Shown here in pieces: positions 1-8,377 of a stretch of DNA of 35,705 nucleotides (its first letter is position 1; each line of letters starts with the position of its first letter). A model generated the notes under the pieces. The model was not told where the DNA came from, did no database searches, and worked only from the letters and a program-made list of their open reading frames with translations. Origin of the DNA: Desulfatitalea sp. UBA4791 (GTDB taxonomy: Bacteria > Desulfobacterota > Desulfobacteria > Desulfobacterales > Desulfosarcinaceae); assembly GCA_002402905.1 (NCBI GenBank), contig DHGT01000057.1, forward strand, positions 1-35,705, written 5' to 3'. Position numbers and translations under genes: made by a program.

Positions 1-1
1 C

Positions 2-676
2 CAGTGGCCGGCGTATCAGGATGGCTGGTTTCAGGTGCAGGACGAGGCGGCTCAACTGGTTTCCCACCTGCTCGCACCCGTGCCCGGCGAGACGGTCTGG
101 GATGCATGTGCCGGGCTGGGCACGAAAACCGCTCACCTCGCGCAACTGATGAACAACCAGGGCGTCATTTTGGCTTCCGATGTCCATCCGCATCGACTGG
201 CGCAATTAAAGGATGACATGCAACGTCTGGGGATCGCCATCGTCACCCCGCGTATCATGGACCTGACCGGGATATCAACGGATGCAACACTTCCCGAATT
301 CGACCGCATTCTAGTCGATGCGCCCTGTTCGGGCTTAGGCGTGCTGCAAAAAAATCCCGACGGTAAGTGGCGTGTGTCCGAAGCGGATATTTCACGATCA
401 GCCCAACGCCAAACGGCCATTCTCGAACGGATGGCCCCACGCCTGCGGCCAGGCGGCCGTCTGGTGTATGCGGTGTGCAGTTTCGAGCCCGAGGAAAATG
501 AAGGTGTTATCGAAGCTTTTTTGCAAAAACATCCTGAGTTTGCTATTGATATTCCAAAAATCGCCGGCACGGTTCAGGCCAACCGGTTCATCACGCCGCA
601 AGGATATTCCAAGACCCTGCCGCACCTCGAAGGAATGGATGGTTTCTTCGCGGCAGTGTTGATCAAAGCCCCCTGA
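2..676 (+). CDS. rsmB: 16S rRNA (cytosine-C5) methyltransferase RsmB, C-terminal part (5' end outside window)
   Basis: This is the SAM-dependent methyltransferase domain of an RsmB/Sun-type enzyme, which methylates a cytosine of 16S rRNA (C967 in E. coli). The frame is open from base 2, so the N-terminal NusB-like RNA-binding half lies outside the window; 224 residues remain. Visible family motifs are GWFQVQDEAAQLV at the entry to the catalytic domain, the SAM-binding stretch WDACAGLGTKTAHLA, the DAPCSGLGVLQKNPD motif with the catalytic-type Cys, and VYAVCSFEPEENE with the second conserved Cys. An internal GTG at 35 is not a credible start because homology continues upstream of it. The gene precedes the gsp cluster by 142 bp. 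In related bacteria rsmB often sits near a PASTA gene and rpe, which here lie about 15 kb downstream, beyond the T2SS genes. Confidence 0.93.
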   Translation, partial: QWPAYQDGWFQVQDEAAQLVSHLLAPVPGETVWDACAGLGTKTAHLAQLMNNQGVILASDVHPHRLAQLKDDMQRLGIAIVTPRIMDLTGISTDATLPEFDRILVDAPCSGLGVLQKNPDGKWRVSEADISRSAQRQTAILERMAPRLRPGGRLVYAVCSFEPEENEGVIEAFLQKHPEFAIDIPKIAGTVQANRFITPQGYSKTLPHLEGMDGFFAAVLIKAP

Positions 677-764
677 TGCGGCGTAACCGGCCATTCGAGC
701 GACCACGGGTAACCGGCACACAAAAACTGAACAATTGCCGTTTATGAACATACCCAAAACAGAT

Positions 765-795
765 TCGGGCCAATCGCCCATCTGTGGACGGACAC
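765..795. repeat. Truncated copy of an intergenic hairpin element
   Basis: In the rsmB-gspF spacer, 765-795 matches 34055-34085 at 26 of 31 positions, starting with TCGGGCCAAT and ending in GGRCAC. The second site is the right arm of a 145-bp near-palindrome (33943-34087). Only this one arm is recognisable here; I see no matching left arm upstream, so this is either a decayed remnant or half of an element. It lies 23 bp before the gspF start. The rest of the spacer (677-764) shows no convincing promoter. Confidence 0.6.
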
Positions 796-818
796 GAGAT
801 CACGCGGGATAGCAACCA

Positions 819-2048
819 ATGCCAGTCTATGATTACACGGCCTACGATGCCAAAGGTAAAACCATTTCGGGAATCATCGATGCCGACGGCGCGGCGGCCG
901 CGCGTCAGAAAATCAGGACTTCAGGATATTACCCGGTGGAACTTCGGGAGGTGATCGACGGGGTCGCCCAACAGGGGGATCGCGGCGGACGCCCATTTAC
1001 GCAACGCTTCATCCGAATCCGACCCGTTGAAGTCTCGATCATGACGCGGCAACTGTCCACCCTGATCGGCGCTGGATTTCCCCTTGTGTCGGCTCTGGAT
1101 TCCCTGATCTCACAGACCAGCAAGCCTGCTTTTAGAAAGATCTTGGCCGGCATCAAGGAGTCCGTGGTCGAAGGGACCCCTTTTGCCAAGTCCCTGGGCA
1201 AATACCCCAACATTTTTTCCTCGATCTATGTCAACATGGTCGATGCGGGTGAGTCTTCCGGCACCCTTGAAATTGTATTGGAGCGTCTCGCCGACATCAT
1301 GGAAAAGCAGGAAGCACTCAAGAACCGGATGATCACGGCGATGATCTACCCTATTCTGATCCTGATGATCAGCGCGGTGATCATCTCGTTCATGCTGATC
1401 TATGTGACGCCCAAGATCATGTCCATGTTTGAAAGTCTGAAACAGGAACTGCCCTTGCCGACACAGATCCTGATCGCCATCAGCGAGCTTTTTCAATCGT
1501 ATTGGTGGGCGCTGGTCCTGTTGATCGTTGCGGCCCTGATCGGCCTGCGGGCCATGGGAAAAAGCAAGGAGGGGCGCCGATGGATGGATACCCACGTGCT
1601 CGGCATGCCGCTGTTTGGCTCACTGATCCGCCGCATGGCGGCCGCTCGATTTGCAAGGACGCTTGGATCCTTGCTTGAAAACGGAATCTCCATGCTGCCG
1701 GCCCTCGGCATTGTGCAAAACATCGTGGGCAATGTCTTTATCAGCCAGTCGATTGCCAACGCCGCCGAAGAGGTCGGTAAAGGCCAGGGACTGGGAAAGT
1801 CCCTGGACAAGGACGGTGCGTTCCCGCCAATGGCGATCCAGATGATCCAGGTGGGCGAACAAAGCGGCAATCTGGAGGAGATGCTCAACAAGGTCGCCGA
1901 TGTGTTCGAAAAGGAAGTCGAAACCACGGCCATGCGCCTCACGGCTCTGGTCGAGCCGGTCATGATCCTGGTGATGGCCTGCCTGGTCACCTTCATCGTG
2001 CTGGCCATTTGCCTGCCCATCTTCGAAATGAACCAGCTTATACGTTAG
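819..2048 (+). CDS. gspF: Type II secretion system inner-membrane platform protein GspF
   Basis: Polytopic inner-membrane protein of the T2SS assembly platform, contacting the GspE ATPase and GspL. At 409 residues it has the usual family length. The N-terminus PVYDYTAYDAKGKTISG is typical of GspF/PilC. Two T2SSF repeats lie at about residues 70-195 and 272-400; each ends in a hydrophobic segment (about 168-195 and 375-400), and a further membrane span lies near 225-245. The family motif GEQSGNLEEML occurs in the second repeat and GESSGTLEIVL in the first. It is the first gene of the gsp cluster, although in most bacteria gspC-D-E precede gspF. It is followed by 53 bp and then gspG. The Shine-Dalgarno sequence before ATG 819 is weak. 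Confidence 0.96.
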   Translation: MPVYDYTAYDAKGKTISGIIDADGAAAARQKIRTSGYYPVELREVIDGVAQQGDRGGRPFTQRFIRIRPVEVSIMTRQLSTLIGAGFPLVSALDSLISQTSKPAFRKILAGIKESVVEGTPFAKSLGKYPNIFSSIYVNMVDAGESSGTLEIVLERLADIMEKQEALKNRMITAMIYPILILMISAVIISFMLIYVTPKIMSMFESLKQELPLPTQILIAISELFQSYWWALVLLIVAALIGLRAMGKSKEGRRWMDTHVLGMPLFGSLIRRMAAARFARTLGSLLENGISMLPALGIVQNIVGNVFISQSIANAAEEVGKGQGLGKSLDKDGAFPPMAIQMIQVGEQSGNLEEMLNKVADVFEKEVETTAMRLTALVEPVMILVMACLVTFIVLAICLPIFEMNQLIR

Positions 2049-2101
2049 TCCGACGCCCATACGATCGGGTATGAACAACAAACGGAGGATACGAAGGAAA
2101 A

Positions 2102-2554
2102 ATGAAACCGATGCGTTTAAATCGAAACAGCCAGGGTTTTTCGCTCATCGAGCTGATGGTGGTGATTCTCATTCTCGGCTTGTTGATCGGCATCGTGGGC
2201 CCGAGATTGATCGGTCGAACCGATGACGCCAAGGTCAGCACCGCAAAGATTCAAATCGAAAGTCTCACTTCAGCGCTGAAGATGTACAAACTGGACAACG
2301 GCACTTATCCGAGCACAGAACAGGGGCTCGAGGCGCTCGTGACGATGCCCCAAAGCGGCGATATCCCCAAAAAATGGAAGAAAGGCGGCTACCTGGAAAA
2401 GGGAACGGTGCCGAAAGACCCATGGGGCAACGATTATGTCTACCTGTTTCCAGGCGCCCACGATGACTTTGACATCGTCTCGTATGGTGCAGACGGTGTG
2501 GCCGGCGGGGAAGAGTACAACAAGGATATCACCAGCTGGTCCCTGAATGAATAA
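2102..2554 (+). CDS. gspG: Type II secretion major pseudopilin GspG
   Basis: Major pseudopilin; its subunits polymerise into the periplasmic pseudopilus that pushes substrates through the secretin. There are 150 residues. A short leader ends in Gly, followed by FSLIELMVV with Glu at +5, the prepilin-peptidase cleavage and methylation motif. The signature DNGTYPSTEQGLEAL follows, and the C-terminal half has the calcium-site block DPWGNDYVYLFPG then SYGADG, both typical of GspG. A strong GGAGG lies about 12 bases upstream. The stop overlaps the gspH start by 8 bp, suggesting translational coupling. The prepilin peptidase needed to process it is not in this window. Confidence 0.97.
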   Translation: MKPMRLNRNSQGFSLIELMVVILILGLLIGIVGPRLIGRTDDAKVSTAKIQIESLTSALKMYKLDNGTYPSTEQGLEALVTMPQSGDIPKKWKKGGYLEKGTVPKDPWGNDYVYLFPGAHDDFDIVSYGADGVAGGEEYNKDITSWSLNE

Positions 2555-3140
2555 CGCCCCTCCCCTGCCGATGACGATGGCGCGTCGCCAGATCGCTCCG
2601 AATTCCATGCCCGATACCAAGGCGTTGCCCGTCCCGAAGCCCCATGGAGATGGGATTGGCGGGTTTACCCTGATGGAGCTGATGGTGGTGATGTTCCTGA
2701 TGACCATCGTCATGTCCGTCGCCGTCCCCAGGTTGGGCGAGGGGATGCTGCAAGATCCGCAAAAACATCTCAACCGCTGGATGGTCAATACCGTACGTAC
2801 CCTGCGCGCCATGGCCATGGAAAAGCAAGCCATCCAAATCCTCGTGCTGGACCTGGACGAACAACGCATGTGGGTAGCCGATGCGCAGATGGATGAAATG
2901 GCCATGGCGGCGGCCGCGGAAAAGGCCTTCCAATTGCCGGGTTCCATCAAATTGGTGGGGGTGATCTTCCCCGACGCGGATCGGGCCTCATCCGGCACGG
3001 TCACGCTGCGGTTCTACCCCAGCGGCTATGCGGATCAGGCGCTGGTGCATGCGGAGTACGCCGACAACATTCGTTTTTCATATAAAATCGAACCATTGCT
3101 GCCAAAGGTGAAACGCCTCGAACAATGGGTCACCTATTAA
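2547..3140 (+). CDS. gspH: Type II secretion minor pseudopilin GspH
   Basis: Minor pseudopilin, inferred from position between gspG and gspI and from the class III signal GGFTLMELMVVMFLMT (Gly at -1, Glu at +5). There are 197 residues. The leader would be unusually long (about 38 residues) from ATG 2547; ATG 2607 would give a shorter leader and cannot be excluded. The body after the helix is poorly conserved, as is normal for GspH/FimT proteins. It overlaps gspG at its start and gspI at its end (16 bp), so the pseudopilin genes form one translationally coupled block. Confidence 0.85.
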   Translation: MNNAPPLPMTMARRQIAPNSMPDTKALPVPKPHGDGIGGFTLMELMVVMFLMTIVMSVAVPRLGEGMLQDPQKHLNRWMVNTVRTLRAMAMEKQAIQILVLDLDEQRMWVADAQMDEMAMAAAAEKAFQLPGSIKLVGVIFPDADRASSGTVTLRFYPSGYADQALVHAEYADNIRFSYKIEPLLPKVKRLEQWVTY

Positions 3141-3544
3141 TAGAAGATCGTACGCCCCGGAAAGAGGCGATCCATCGTATGGGTTTTTCCCTGATCGAGG
3201 TGCTGGTCGCACTGGCCATCCTCACGATCGCACTGACCAGTGTCTATCGGCTTCAAAGCCTCACCTATTCGATGACCGCAGAGGCCCGCTTCCACACCAT
3301 TGCGCCCAAACTGGCCCAGAAACGACTGGCCGCCATCGAGCGTGAGGGGCTGAAAAATGCGTCCGATAACTCGGGAGACTTCGGACAGGCCTATCCGGGC
3401 TACAGCTGGACCGTGAGGATGGAGGAGGTGCCGTCCGATATGATCACCAGTGACAATCAGCGCCTCACCCGCATCGATGTCACCATCGAGCATAACGAAG
3501 AACGCAGCTATGTCCTCAGGACCTATCGCTTTCATGTGCAATAA
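3125..3544 (+). CDS. gspI: Type II secretion minor pseudopilin GspI
   Basis: Minor pseudopilin of the tip complex (GspI-J-K) that primes pseudopilus assembly. There are 139 residues, a usual length. The class III signal reads MGFSLIEVLVALAILTIAL with Gly at -1 and Glu at +5, preceded by a basic leader of about 19 residues. The following stretch with LAQKRLAAIEREG resembles the conserved ...A..Q...... helix of GspI. The start lies inside the end of gspH and the stop lies inside the start of gspJ. Confidence 0.9.
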   Translation: MGHLLIEDRTPRKEAIHRMGFSLIEVLVALAILTIALTSVYRLQSLTYSMTAEARFHTIAPKLAQKRLAAIEREGLKNASDNSGDFGQAYPGYSWTVRMEEVPSDMITSDNQRLTRIDVTIEHNEERSYVLRTYRFHVQ

Positions 3545-4256
3545 AACCAAATACCCGGCCAGATCTCCGGCCAAACACAAATCGATCGGCCGGGGCGCTT
3601 TCACCCTCCTCGAAATCCTCGTGGCGATGTTCATTTTGACCCTCATCATGGGATTGGTCTTCGGGTCTTTCAACGGCGTCTTTTCAAATGCCGACCGCCT
3701 GAATGCCAGCGGCGAGCTTCACGAAATGGCCGATGTCTGCCTGGGCCGGATGACCGAGGATCTTCAGGCCGTTCATGTGTTGCAAGCCCCTCGTCATAAG
3801 ACGCCGGACATGGACGAAACACCGGACATTTTTCGTGTCGTGGGGACGAACGAGATCATGGGGGGAAAGTCTTTCGCCACACTGCGTTTCACCTCCCTGG
3901 CCCGTCTGGCGCCCGATGAAAATGGCGGCGGTATCTTCGAAATCGTCTACTACGTCCAGGAGGAGGACGATGGCATCTACCGTCTCTACAGGGCGGAAAA
4001 TCGTTACCCTTATCCGGAATTTGAACCCAAAGAGACAGATCCGATCGTGTGCGAACAACTTCTATCGCTAAAATTGACCTATTACGACAAAGAGGGGCGT
4101 GAATTCGAGGCGTGGGACTCGGACAACGATGATTACGAATACAGCACCCCCCGGGCCATCCGTATCGAACTCAAGCTGGGCACCGAGGAAAATGCATATG
4201 AATTCCAGGCCGGCATCAACCTGGCGGTTTTCCGTGATGTTTCACCCAAGCGATGA
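3534..4256 (+). CDS. gspJ: Type II secretion minor pseudopilin GspJ
   Basis: Minor pseudopilin of the tip complex. I place the start at ATG 3534, overlapping the gspI stop by 11 bp, giving 240 residues; the reading frame is open from 3450, but the extra N-terminus would be implausible for a prepilin leader. The signal is GRGAFTLLEILVAMFILTL. The residue directly before Phe(+1) is Ala rather than the usual Gly if Glu is kept at +5. Downstream, LHEMADVCLGRMTEDLQ and the stretch around YYVQEEDDGIYRLYRAE fit GspJ. gspK begins 4 bp after the stop. Confidence 0.9.
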   Translation: MCNKTKYPARSPAKHKSIGRGAFTLLEILVAMFILTLIMGLVFGSFNGVFSNADRLNASGELHEMADVCLGRMTEDLQAVHVLQAPRHKTPDMDETPDIFRVVGTNEIMGGKSFATLRFTSLARLAPDENGGGIFEIVYYVQEEDDGIYRLYRAENRYPYPEFEPKETDPIVCEQLLSLKLTYYDKEGREFEAWDSDNDDYEYSTPRAIRIELKLGTEENAYEFQAGINLAVFRDVSPKR

Positions 4257-4259
4257 GCC

Positions 4260-5351
4260 ATGAACGAGCACATTTTGAAACAACATAGCGGCATGGCCGT
4301 CATTCTCGCGTTGACTACCATTTTGCTGGTGGTAACGGCGGCACTGGAGCTGCACATGAACGCCCGCGAAACCATGCTGCAATCCGCCGTCAAAAGAGAT
4401 CGGATCACCCTGATGGAAATGGGCGCTTCCGGCGTCCACCTGGCCATGGCCCTGCTGATCAAGGACCGGTTGGAATCGGAAAGCGATTCGCTGCAGGAGG
4501 ATTGGGCCGACGAGGAAGTCGTTGCCGGACTGCTCGAAGAGATTCCCTTCGAGCGGGGTACGTTGGGGGTAAAAATCTTCGACGAAATGGGCAAAATCCA
4601 GATCAACGCCCTGGTGCAGTTCCCCGAAGGGCAGCAGTTTAACACCGTCCAGCGCGCGCTGTGGGAACGCTTCGCCTTAGGCATGATGGCCGCCCTCGAA
4701 AACCTGGATGACGCCGGAGATATAGAGGAAACCGATCCAGCAACGATTATCAACGCCATGAAAGACTGGCTGGACTCGGGAGACGATGATGCCATCACCG
4801 GGCTCAGCGGGGCTGAATCAGATTACTACGAAAGCCTCGATCCGCCTTACGCATGCAAGAACGGACCGTTCGATCATCTCTCGGAGGTCGCCTTGGTGAA
4901 AGGCATTACCCCCGTCCTCTTTTCGGGTTTGGGGGGCAGCGCCGGCCTCGAACAATATGTCACGGTCTACGGTGCCGAAGAGGCAGGCGAAGAAAAATTC
5001 ACCTTCCCGGGAAAGATCAATATCAACACCGCCGAACTGCCGGTTCTTTCCGCCATGCTGCCCCTGGAAAGCGCCGACTTCGCGCCGCTATTGATCGAGC
5101 ACCGGGAGGCGACCAGTGGATCCCTCTATATCAATGACCTGACCCGACCGGACTGGTATCGCAGCGTGCCGGGGTTGTCCGGCACCACCATCGACACCGC
5201 CCTCGTCACGGTGGCGACGCACGTTTTCCGCATCGTCGCCACGGCCGCTATTGATAAATTCCAGGTAAAAACCACGGCCGTGGTCGAACGCACCAAACCG
5301 TCAGAAACAGAACCGTGGCAATGCAAGGTCTTGAATTGGAAGGTTGAATAG
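4260..5351 (+). CDS. gspK: Type II secretion minor pseudopilin GspK
   Basis: Largest minor pseudopilin, expected to cap the pseudopilus tip with GspI and GspJ. There are 363 residues. The N-terminal segment HSGMAVILALTTILLVV has the class III signal without Glu at +5, which is characteristic of GspK. The large globular domain typical of T2SSK follows, with the conserved FDEMGKIQINAL, a DWLDSGDDDA block, GPFDHLSEVALVKGI, and INININTA-like GKININTAELPVLSAM (helix-hairpin-helix region). It starts 4 bp after gspJ. A 132-bp spacer with no clear promoter precedes gspL. Confidence 0.94.
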   Translation: MNEHILKQHSGMAVILALTTILLVVTAALELHMNARETMLQSAVKRDRITLMEMGASGVHLAMALLIKDRLESESDSLQEDWADEEVVAGLLEEIPFERGTLGVKIFDEMGKIQINALVQFPEGQQFNTVQRALWERFALGMMAALENLDDAGDIEETDPATIINAMKDWLDSGDDDAITGLSGAESDYYESLDPPYACKNGPFDHLSEVALVKGITPVLFSGLGGSAGLEQYVTVYGAEEAGEEKFTFPGKININTAELPVLSAMLPLESADFAPLLIEHREATSGSLYINDLTRPDWYRSVPGLSGTTIDTALVTVATHVFRIVATAAIDKFQVKTTAVVERTKPSETEPWQCKVLNWKVE

Positions 5352-5483
5352 CTTATATACATCTTAAAAACGCGGATTTGGAATCGATACAGCGCAGCTG
5401 TCCATCACCGGACGTATAACATCGGACCTGAAGTGCGGCGGGTAATGGATGCCAGCCGACACCTTCCGGGTTGAAGAAAACGC

Positions 5484-6929
5484 ATGAGCCGTCAAGTCCT
5501 CGCCATAGATATTCGTCACCAGTCGATCGCCGCGGTGCTTTTAAGCGCAGGCCTTAAGAGTACATCCATCGTTGCGTATCAGCGCGTGCCCATCGACACG
5601 GCGGAAGAAAACAAGAAAGCCCTCGCGTCGGCCCTGGAGACCATCACCCGGCAGTTTTCGATGACGACCCCCGACGTCGTGGTCGGCTTGCCGGCCGATC
5701 AAGCGATTTACCGAAATCTTCAGGTGCCGTTCAAAGAAGAAAAAAAAATCAGGCAGGTGCTGCCCTTTGAATTGGAACCCAATCTTCCCGTCCCGGTGGA
5801 CCGCCTGGTCATCGATTATATTGTCACCGATGACACGAGCGTTGGCGCGCTTCTGACCGCCGCCATCGATCGCCAACATGTCGAGGATGCGATCGAAGCC
5901 CTCGAAACCGTTGGCCTGCGTCCGCAGCTGATCGTACCGGGGGATTTTCCGTTGGCCTCGGCCATCCTCTCTTTCGGTGATCAGGTACCGGATCAAGCGC
6001 TTTTTTTGTCTCTGGACACGGACACCGCCACGCTCTTTCTGTTGGATCGAAAAAAAATCACCCTCGTCAGATCCATGGTGGCCAAACACACCATGGGCTC
6101 CGGACTGGACAACCTGGCTTCAAAGATTCGACAGACGCTCATTGTCTACGCCGAGGGCGCCGCCGATGGCTTTGATCCCCATATCCTGTACATCGGCGGC
6201 CCGGCATGCGCAGACCCGTCCATGGTCGAGCGGCTGGCGGCCGCTATGGAAATGCAGCCCCAGCCGGTCGATTTGCAGCGAATGGCGTCGATCGTGGATA
6301 CCGGTGCCGTGACTGAACAATGGTCGGCACCGCTGATGGATGGTGCACTGGCCTTGGCCATGGTGGAGGTCGAGCGATTGCCCTGCCCGGGTTTCCATCG
6401 GACCGGGTCGGCACTCCGTAATTACTGGACCGCTTACCGGCAATATGTCCGGGTGCCGGCCATTTTACTGGCGATGGTCCTGCTTTTGGGGCTGGGCGGC
6501 GTTTTGATCGAAAACCATCTGCTTCAAAAGCAGGTGGATGCCCTGGACCGCCAGATCGAGGAGATTTTCAAAGAGACGTTTCCAGAAACCCGGCGGGTCG
6601 GTGACGCCGCCGATCAAATGAGAAGCGAACTGAAAAAGCACCGCACCGGAAGTATCGATGTCGCCGAGGATGTACCGCAGGTCAACACCATCGACATCTT
6701 GATGCAGCTCAGCCGTTCGATCCCCAAGGAGATCGACGTTCTGTTCACCCGTCTGGTGCTGGGAGGCGACGGGTTGACCTTATCCGGCGAAACGACCGCT
6801 TTCAACGTGGTGGATGACATCAAGAATGGATTGGAACAAAACGGCATGTTCCAGGCGGTGACCATCGCTTCGGCCAACATGGAAAAATCAGGCAGCAAAG
6901 TTCGTTTCATATTAAAGTTGACACTATGA
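5484..6929 (+). CDS. gspL: Type II secretion assembly protein GspL
   Basis: Bitopic inner-membrane protein linking the cytoplasmic ATPase GspE to GspM and the pseudopilus. There are 481 residues. The N-terminal actin-like/PilM-type cytoplasmic domain starts RQVLAIDIRHQSIAAVLL and contains VVVGLPADQAIYRNLQVPF. A single membrane span lies at about residues 323-345 (AILLAMVLLLGLGGVLI), followed by a periplasmic coiled coil and a ferredoxin-like domain to the end. In this lineage GspL resembles PilM+PilN fusions. The stop overlaps the gspM start by 4 bp. Confidence 0.9.
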   Translation: MSRQVLAIDIRHQSIAAVLLSAGLKSTSIVAYQRVPIDTAEENKKALASALETITRQFSMTTPDVVVGLPADQAIYRNLQVPFKEEKKIRQVLPFELEPNLPVPVDRLVIDYIVTDDTSVGALLTAAIDRQHVEDAIEALETVGLRPQLIVPGDFPLASAILSFGDQVPDQALFLSLDTDTATLFLLDRKKITLVRSMVAKHTMGSGLDNLASKIRQTLIVYAEGAADGFDPHILYIGGPACADPSMVERLAAAMEMQPQPVDLQRMASIVDTGAVTEQWSAPLMDGALALAMVEVERLPCPGFHRTGSALRNYWTAYRQYVRVPAILLAMVLLLGLGGVLIENHLLQKQVDALDRQIEEIFKETFPETRRVGDAADQMRSELKKHRTGSIDVAEDVPQVNTIDILMQLSRSIPKEIDVLFTRLVLGGDGLTLSGETTAFNVVDDIKNGLEQNGMFQAVTIASANMEKSGSKVRFILKLTL

Positions 6930-7504
6930 CTTCTTTCTCGTTGAAATCGGCGGCTGCCTCGATACGTGCGCTCACGTTGCCGTTCAATCTGCAACGGCGC
7001 GATAAAATCGCCTTGTCCATTGCAGGCGCGGCACTGCTGCTGTTTATCTTTCTGCAGCTCATCATTTTTCCCATCCTCGACCGGGGCGAACGACTGCAAA
7101 GCCAGATCAAGGCCAAGCAGAAAACGTTGCTGGAGATAAAACAGCTCCAAGCCGAATTTCAATCCCTGACCCAAAACGTGCGGAACAGCCAGGCCCAACT
7201 CGACACGCGGGCCAAAGGATTCCGGCTCTTCTCCTTTCTGGACGACCTGGCTGGCAAAAGCAATATCAAGCCCAATATCATTTACATGAAACCGTCGACC
7301 ACGAATCTGAAAAACAGCCCCTATTCCCTCTCGATGGTAGAGATGAAAATCGATGGGCTGACGATGGAGCAACTGCTCAACTTCCTGCACGGTGTCGAAA
7401 GCTCGCCCAACATGGTATGGATCAAGCGCATTTCCATCTCCAGGGGCGAAAAGGAAGATGACGTGTTAAATGCGACCTTACAAGTGGAAACTTACCAGTC
7501 TTAA
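6926..7504 (+). CDS. gspM: Type II secretion assembly protein GspM
   Basis: Small bitopic inner-membrane protein that pairs with GspL. There are 192 residues: a short cytoplasmic tail, one membrane span at about 27-50 (ALSIAGAALLLFIFLQLIIF), a coiled coil (about 55-95), and a small alpha/beta periplasmic domain (PilO/GspM-like). Sequence conservation in this family is low, so the assignment rests on topology and on the 4-bp overlap with gspL and close coupling to gspN (3-bp gap). Confidence 0.85.
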   Translation: MTSFSLKSAAASIRALTLPFNLQRRDKIALSIAGAALLLFIFLQLIIFPILDRGERLQSQIKAKQKTLLEIKQLQAEFQSLTQNVRNSQAQLDTRAKGFRLFSFLDDLAGKSNIKPNIIYMKPSTTNLKNSPYSLSMVEMKIDGLTMEQLLNFLHGVESSPNMVWIKRISISRGEKEDDVLNATLQVETYQS

Positions 7505-7507
7505 GAG

Positions 7508-8377
7508 ATGATCACTTCCAAAAAGACATTTCTCTATGTTCTCTACGCTCTGGCGGCGGTGCTTTTCTTTCTCTACCTGCGCTTTCCCTCCCAGACGGTA
7601 CGTGATCTGATCGTCACCCGGATCGCCCAGGCACAGCCGGGGGTGCAAGTTACCGCAGACGGCGCCTATCCGGTCTTTCCGCCGGGTATCCGACTGGCAC
7701 CGCTCGGATTGGCCTACGATGACATCCCCATCGTAACCATGGCCCATCTGAAGATCGTACCCGGGTTGATCTCCTTGTTCCGCCAGCAGAAAGAGATGCA
7801 CTTCAGCGGGCCTATCGGATCCGGATCCCTCAAAGGGCGCGCAGACATGGTCCTCGACGAACGACAACCCAAAATCAATGTCGCCATGAACCTGGCGCGG
7901 GTGCCGGTCGAATCCATGGAGTTTTTGAACATCTGGCCTGAATATAAACTGGTAGGGGAGATGAATTCCCAGATCGATTTCGACAACCGCAAGGGCGCCG
8001 AAGGATCCACGGCCGTCAATATGGATATCTCCCCGGCCAGAATTGTTTTCAACACCCCGCTCGTGGGCATCGAGCAGATGGATTTCAACCAGATCATTGC
8101 GGAAATGACCGTTACCCCGCGCATGCTCCAAATCACCCGCTGCGAGGCCCTTGGCGCTCAAATCGAGGGGAAAATAACGGGGTCGATCATTTTCCGGGAG
8201 CCCATACAAAACAGCAGGATTACCTTATCGTGCGTGCTGAGACCCCAACCCGCCTTTGCCGCCGAACACAAGAACGACATGCTCGGTACGTTGCTGGGTT
8301 CGGAATCCGCTCAAAAGAGAGGGGTCGTTTTTCGAATCAGTGGCACCCTGGGAAACCCAAGCTATGTGGTACGATAA
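7508..8377 (+). CDS. gspN: Type II secretion system protein GspN (deltaproteobacterial type)
   Basis: There are 289 residues, with one N-terminal membrane span (about 8-25) and a periplasmic beta-rich domain. The segments YPVFPPGIRLAPLGLAYDD and HFSGPIGSGSLKGRADM, and a C-terminal GTLGNPSYVVR, match the GspN family found in delta-type T2SS loci, distantly related to AsmA-like proteins. The exact role is not established; it is dispensable in some enterobacterial systems. It lies 3 bp after gspM and overlaps gspC by 14 bp. Confidence 0.85.
   Translation: MITSKKTFLYVLYALAAVLFFLYLRFPSQTVRDLIVTRIAQAQPGVQVTADGAYPVFPPGIRLAPLGLAYDDIPIVTMAHLKIVPGLISLFRQQKEMHFSGPIGSGSLKGRADMVLDERQPKINVAMNLARVPVESMEFLNIWPEYKLVGEMNSQIDFDNRKGAEGSTAVNMDISPARIVFNTPLVGIEQMDFNQIIAEMTVTPRMLQITRCEALGAQIEGKITGSIIFREPIQNSRITLSCVLRPQPAFAAEHKNDMLGTLLGSESAQKRGVVFRISGTLGNPSYVVR

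Noticed and set aside
2270..3004. Long minus-strand open frames across the gsp genes (also 1110-1595, 11171-11827, 12731-13420)
   Set aside because: They are antisense shadows of well-supported genes, with low-complexity, His/Arg/Gln-rich translations and no ribosome sites or family motifs.
8256..8363. Upstream extension of gspC
   Set aside because: The extension lies inside gspN in another frame, has a Thr/Arg/Cys composition unlike GspC, and no membrane-protein N-terminus.
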